A DNA stretch of 7,571 bases from Syntrophomonadaceae bacterium (lineage in GTDB: Bacteria; Bacillota; Dethiobacteria; DTU022). Shown here in pieces: positions 6,644-7,571 of this stretch (the stretch's first letter is position 1; each line of letters begins with the position of its first letter). A program made the translations under genes and the position numbers. The notes beneath the pieces were generated by a model. The model saw only the letters and a list, made by a program, of their open reading frames with translations. It ran no database searches and was not told where the DNA came from. Location: the NCBI GenBank assembly GCA_007129055.1, contig SKWE01000194.1, forward strand, positions 1-7,571. The letters are read 5' to 3'.

Positions 6644-6764
6644 GACAACAACTCTCTCTAAAATGACTATAATAGCTTAAAAGCACATGGTTTTAGTTTA
6701 CTTTCTCAAGTGTATCATAAAAAGATGCAGCCGGTGCAGTTAAACACGCCCCTTTGCAGTCGTG

Positions 6765-6773
6765 TGTTATAAT
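6765..6773 (+). promoter_or_regulatory. Extended -10 promoter for the surface protein gene
   Basis: TG-T-TATAAT is a perfect extended -10 element, about 60 bases before the ATG at 6835. A -35 at the right spacing is not obvious, which extended -10 promoters tolerate. A 5-base inverted repeat, ACACG and CGTGT (about 6744-6765), abuts the element and could be an operator. Confidence 0.5.
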
Positions 6774-6834
6774 GGTTTTTAATCATTTTGTTACGACTTG
6801 TTCTATGAATGACGACAGGGAGAAATAGGCTGAC

Positions 6835-7571
6835 ATGAAAAAAGCTATTTATAAAATAAGCATAGCGTCACCGCTGATAATGATTTTGTTCCTTCCCCTT
6901 TTCTACTTTTTAAGTCCAACTGCGAATAATGTTTTGGGCGATGGTTTTGTTACCCAGGCTTATCATACGCAGCCTGAAATCCAGCCGACTGGAAATTCAT
7001 ATAAAGCAGATTTAGCTGTCAAGGGAGTCGTTGAAGGCAGCGCGGGCACCAGGCTGAATTTTACGCTGACTTTTACTGAGCTTGGCAGCTCTTCCAGGCT
7101 TGGCTCCATCCTGGTTAAATTGCCCGACCGTTATAGTTCCGAAGGGTTTAGATCGTATCGGATTAACGCTGATGATTCCCAGGCATCAGACGGGAAAAAG
7201 TGGGAAGGAAGAATTGCTGAAAGCCAGGGTCATTATTTTATAAATTTAAAAGCAAAAAATGCTGATGACTACCTGGGGAGAAATGAGTCTGTAACAATAG
7301 GGTTTTCTGCCCTGGTGCCAAATGCTAACAGGACAGGCGCTTACGAGTTTAAAACAAGAGCCTGGACTGACAACAGCTTAAGAGATTCAATGCGCACAAA
7401 CCCGGAAACCGGTCACCCGGAAAATTTAAACCAGATGGCGTCCGGTTACAGTGAACCGGTCATATATGTAGAGCTTCCTGAAAAAACAGGTAGTAATTTA
7501 TATGTTTTTAACAACAACAGAGCTGCCGGCATAAAAGCTCAGCTGCAGGCTGAGGGGACAGGTTTCCAGAC
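6835..7571 (+). CDS. Secreted surface protein, N-terminal part
   Basis: This frame starts at the ATG at 6835 and stays open for 245 codons to the right edge, so the gene is incomplete. Residues 1-38 form a signal peptide: three basic residues in the first seven, a long hydrophobic core and a likely cleavage site after 'SPTA' or 'VLG'. Residues 53-213 look like an extracellular beta-sandwich: 'AGTRLNFTLTFTELGSSSRLGSILVKLP' pattern (70-97), a Trp-containing strand near 123, 'ESVTIGFSALVP' (151-162) and 'YEFKTRAWTD' (170-179). Such repeats are common in the large adhesin-like and cell-wall proteins of Clostridia. A second unit seems to begin near 220. No catalytic motif is visible. The ribosome binding site is modest (AGGGAG 12 bases upstream or AGG 5 bases upstream). 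Function beyond a surface structural or binding role is inference. Confidence 0.75.
   Translation, partial: MKKAIYKISIASPLIMILFLPLFYFLSPTANNVLGDGFVTQAYHTQPEIQPTGNSYKADLAVKGVVEGSAGTRLNFTLTFTELGSSSRLGSILVKLPDRYSSEGFRSYRINADDSQASDGKKWEGRIAESQGHYFINLKAKNADDYLGRNESVTIGFSALVPNANRTGAYEFKTRAWTDNSLRDSMRTNPETGHPENLNQMASGYSEPVIYVELPEKTGSNLYVFNNNRAAGIKAQLQAEGTGFQ

Noticed and set aside
1..7571. CRISPR array, tRNA, rRNA, insertion sequence or phage element
   Set aside because: No regularly spaced repeats, cloverleaf, conserved rRNA stretch, transposase motif or terminal inverted repeats were seen on either strand.

Overview
The window looks like chromosomal DNA of an anaerobic Bacillota (Clostridia-like) bacterium. 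The support is moderate-to-low GC, strong AGGAGG-type ribosome binding sites, TTG start use, a DUF3221/YobA-type lipoprotein and orphan radical SAM and SagB-type genes. No genus can be named from the sequence. No rRNA, tRNA, CRISPR array, insertion sequence or phage gene is visible.

Layout, left to right: (1) the 5' part of an O-acetylhomoserine sulfhydrylase gene (metY type) on the minus strand, running off the left edge; (2) a plus-strand SagB/ThcOx-type nitroreductase-fold protein with a lipoprotein signal; (3) a convergent minus-strand HemN/HemW-like radical SAM enzyme; (4) a minus-strand DUF3221-like lipoprotein followed by a clear rho-independent terminator; (5) a gene-free stretch of about 360 bases that holds a decayed fragment of an alpha/beta hydrolase gene; (6) a plus-strand serine hydrolase of the class C beta-lactamase/penicillin-binding fold, with a TTG start and a four-helix membrane tail; (7) a convergent minus-strand membrane-anchored alpha/beta hydrolase, the intact relative of the fragment in (5); (8) the 5' part of a secreted surface protein on the plus strand, running off the right edge.

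Nearly every gene appears to be its own transcription unit: strands alternate, and the one same-strand adjacent pair, (3) and (4), is separated by a terminator. There is therefore no operon to tie the functions together. The common theme is location. Five of the seven genes encode proteins with a signal peptide, lipobox or N-terminal membrane anchor, so the region reads as a cluster of independent cell-envelope genes beside a sulfur amino acid gene. The most notable structural signal is the degenerate alpha/beta hydrolase 3' end at about 3744-3902. It matches the 3' end of the intact hydrolase at 5924-6643 in the same orientation, so the serine hydrolase lies between two diverged direct copies. 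I see no convincing multi-gene novel system.
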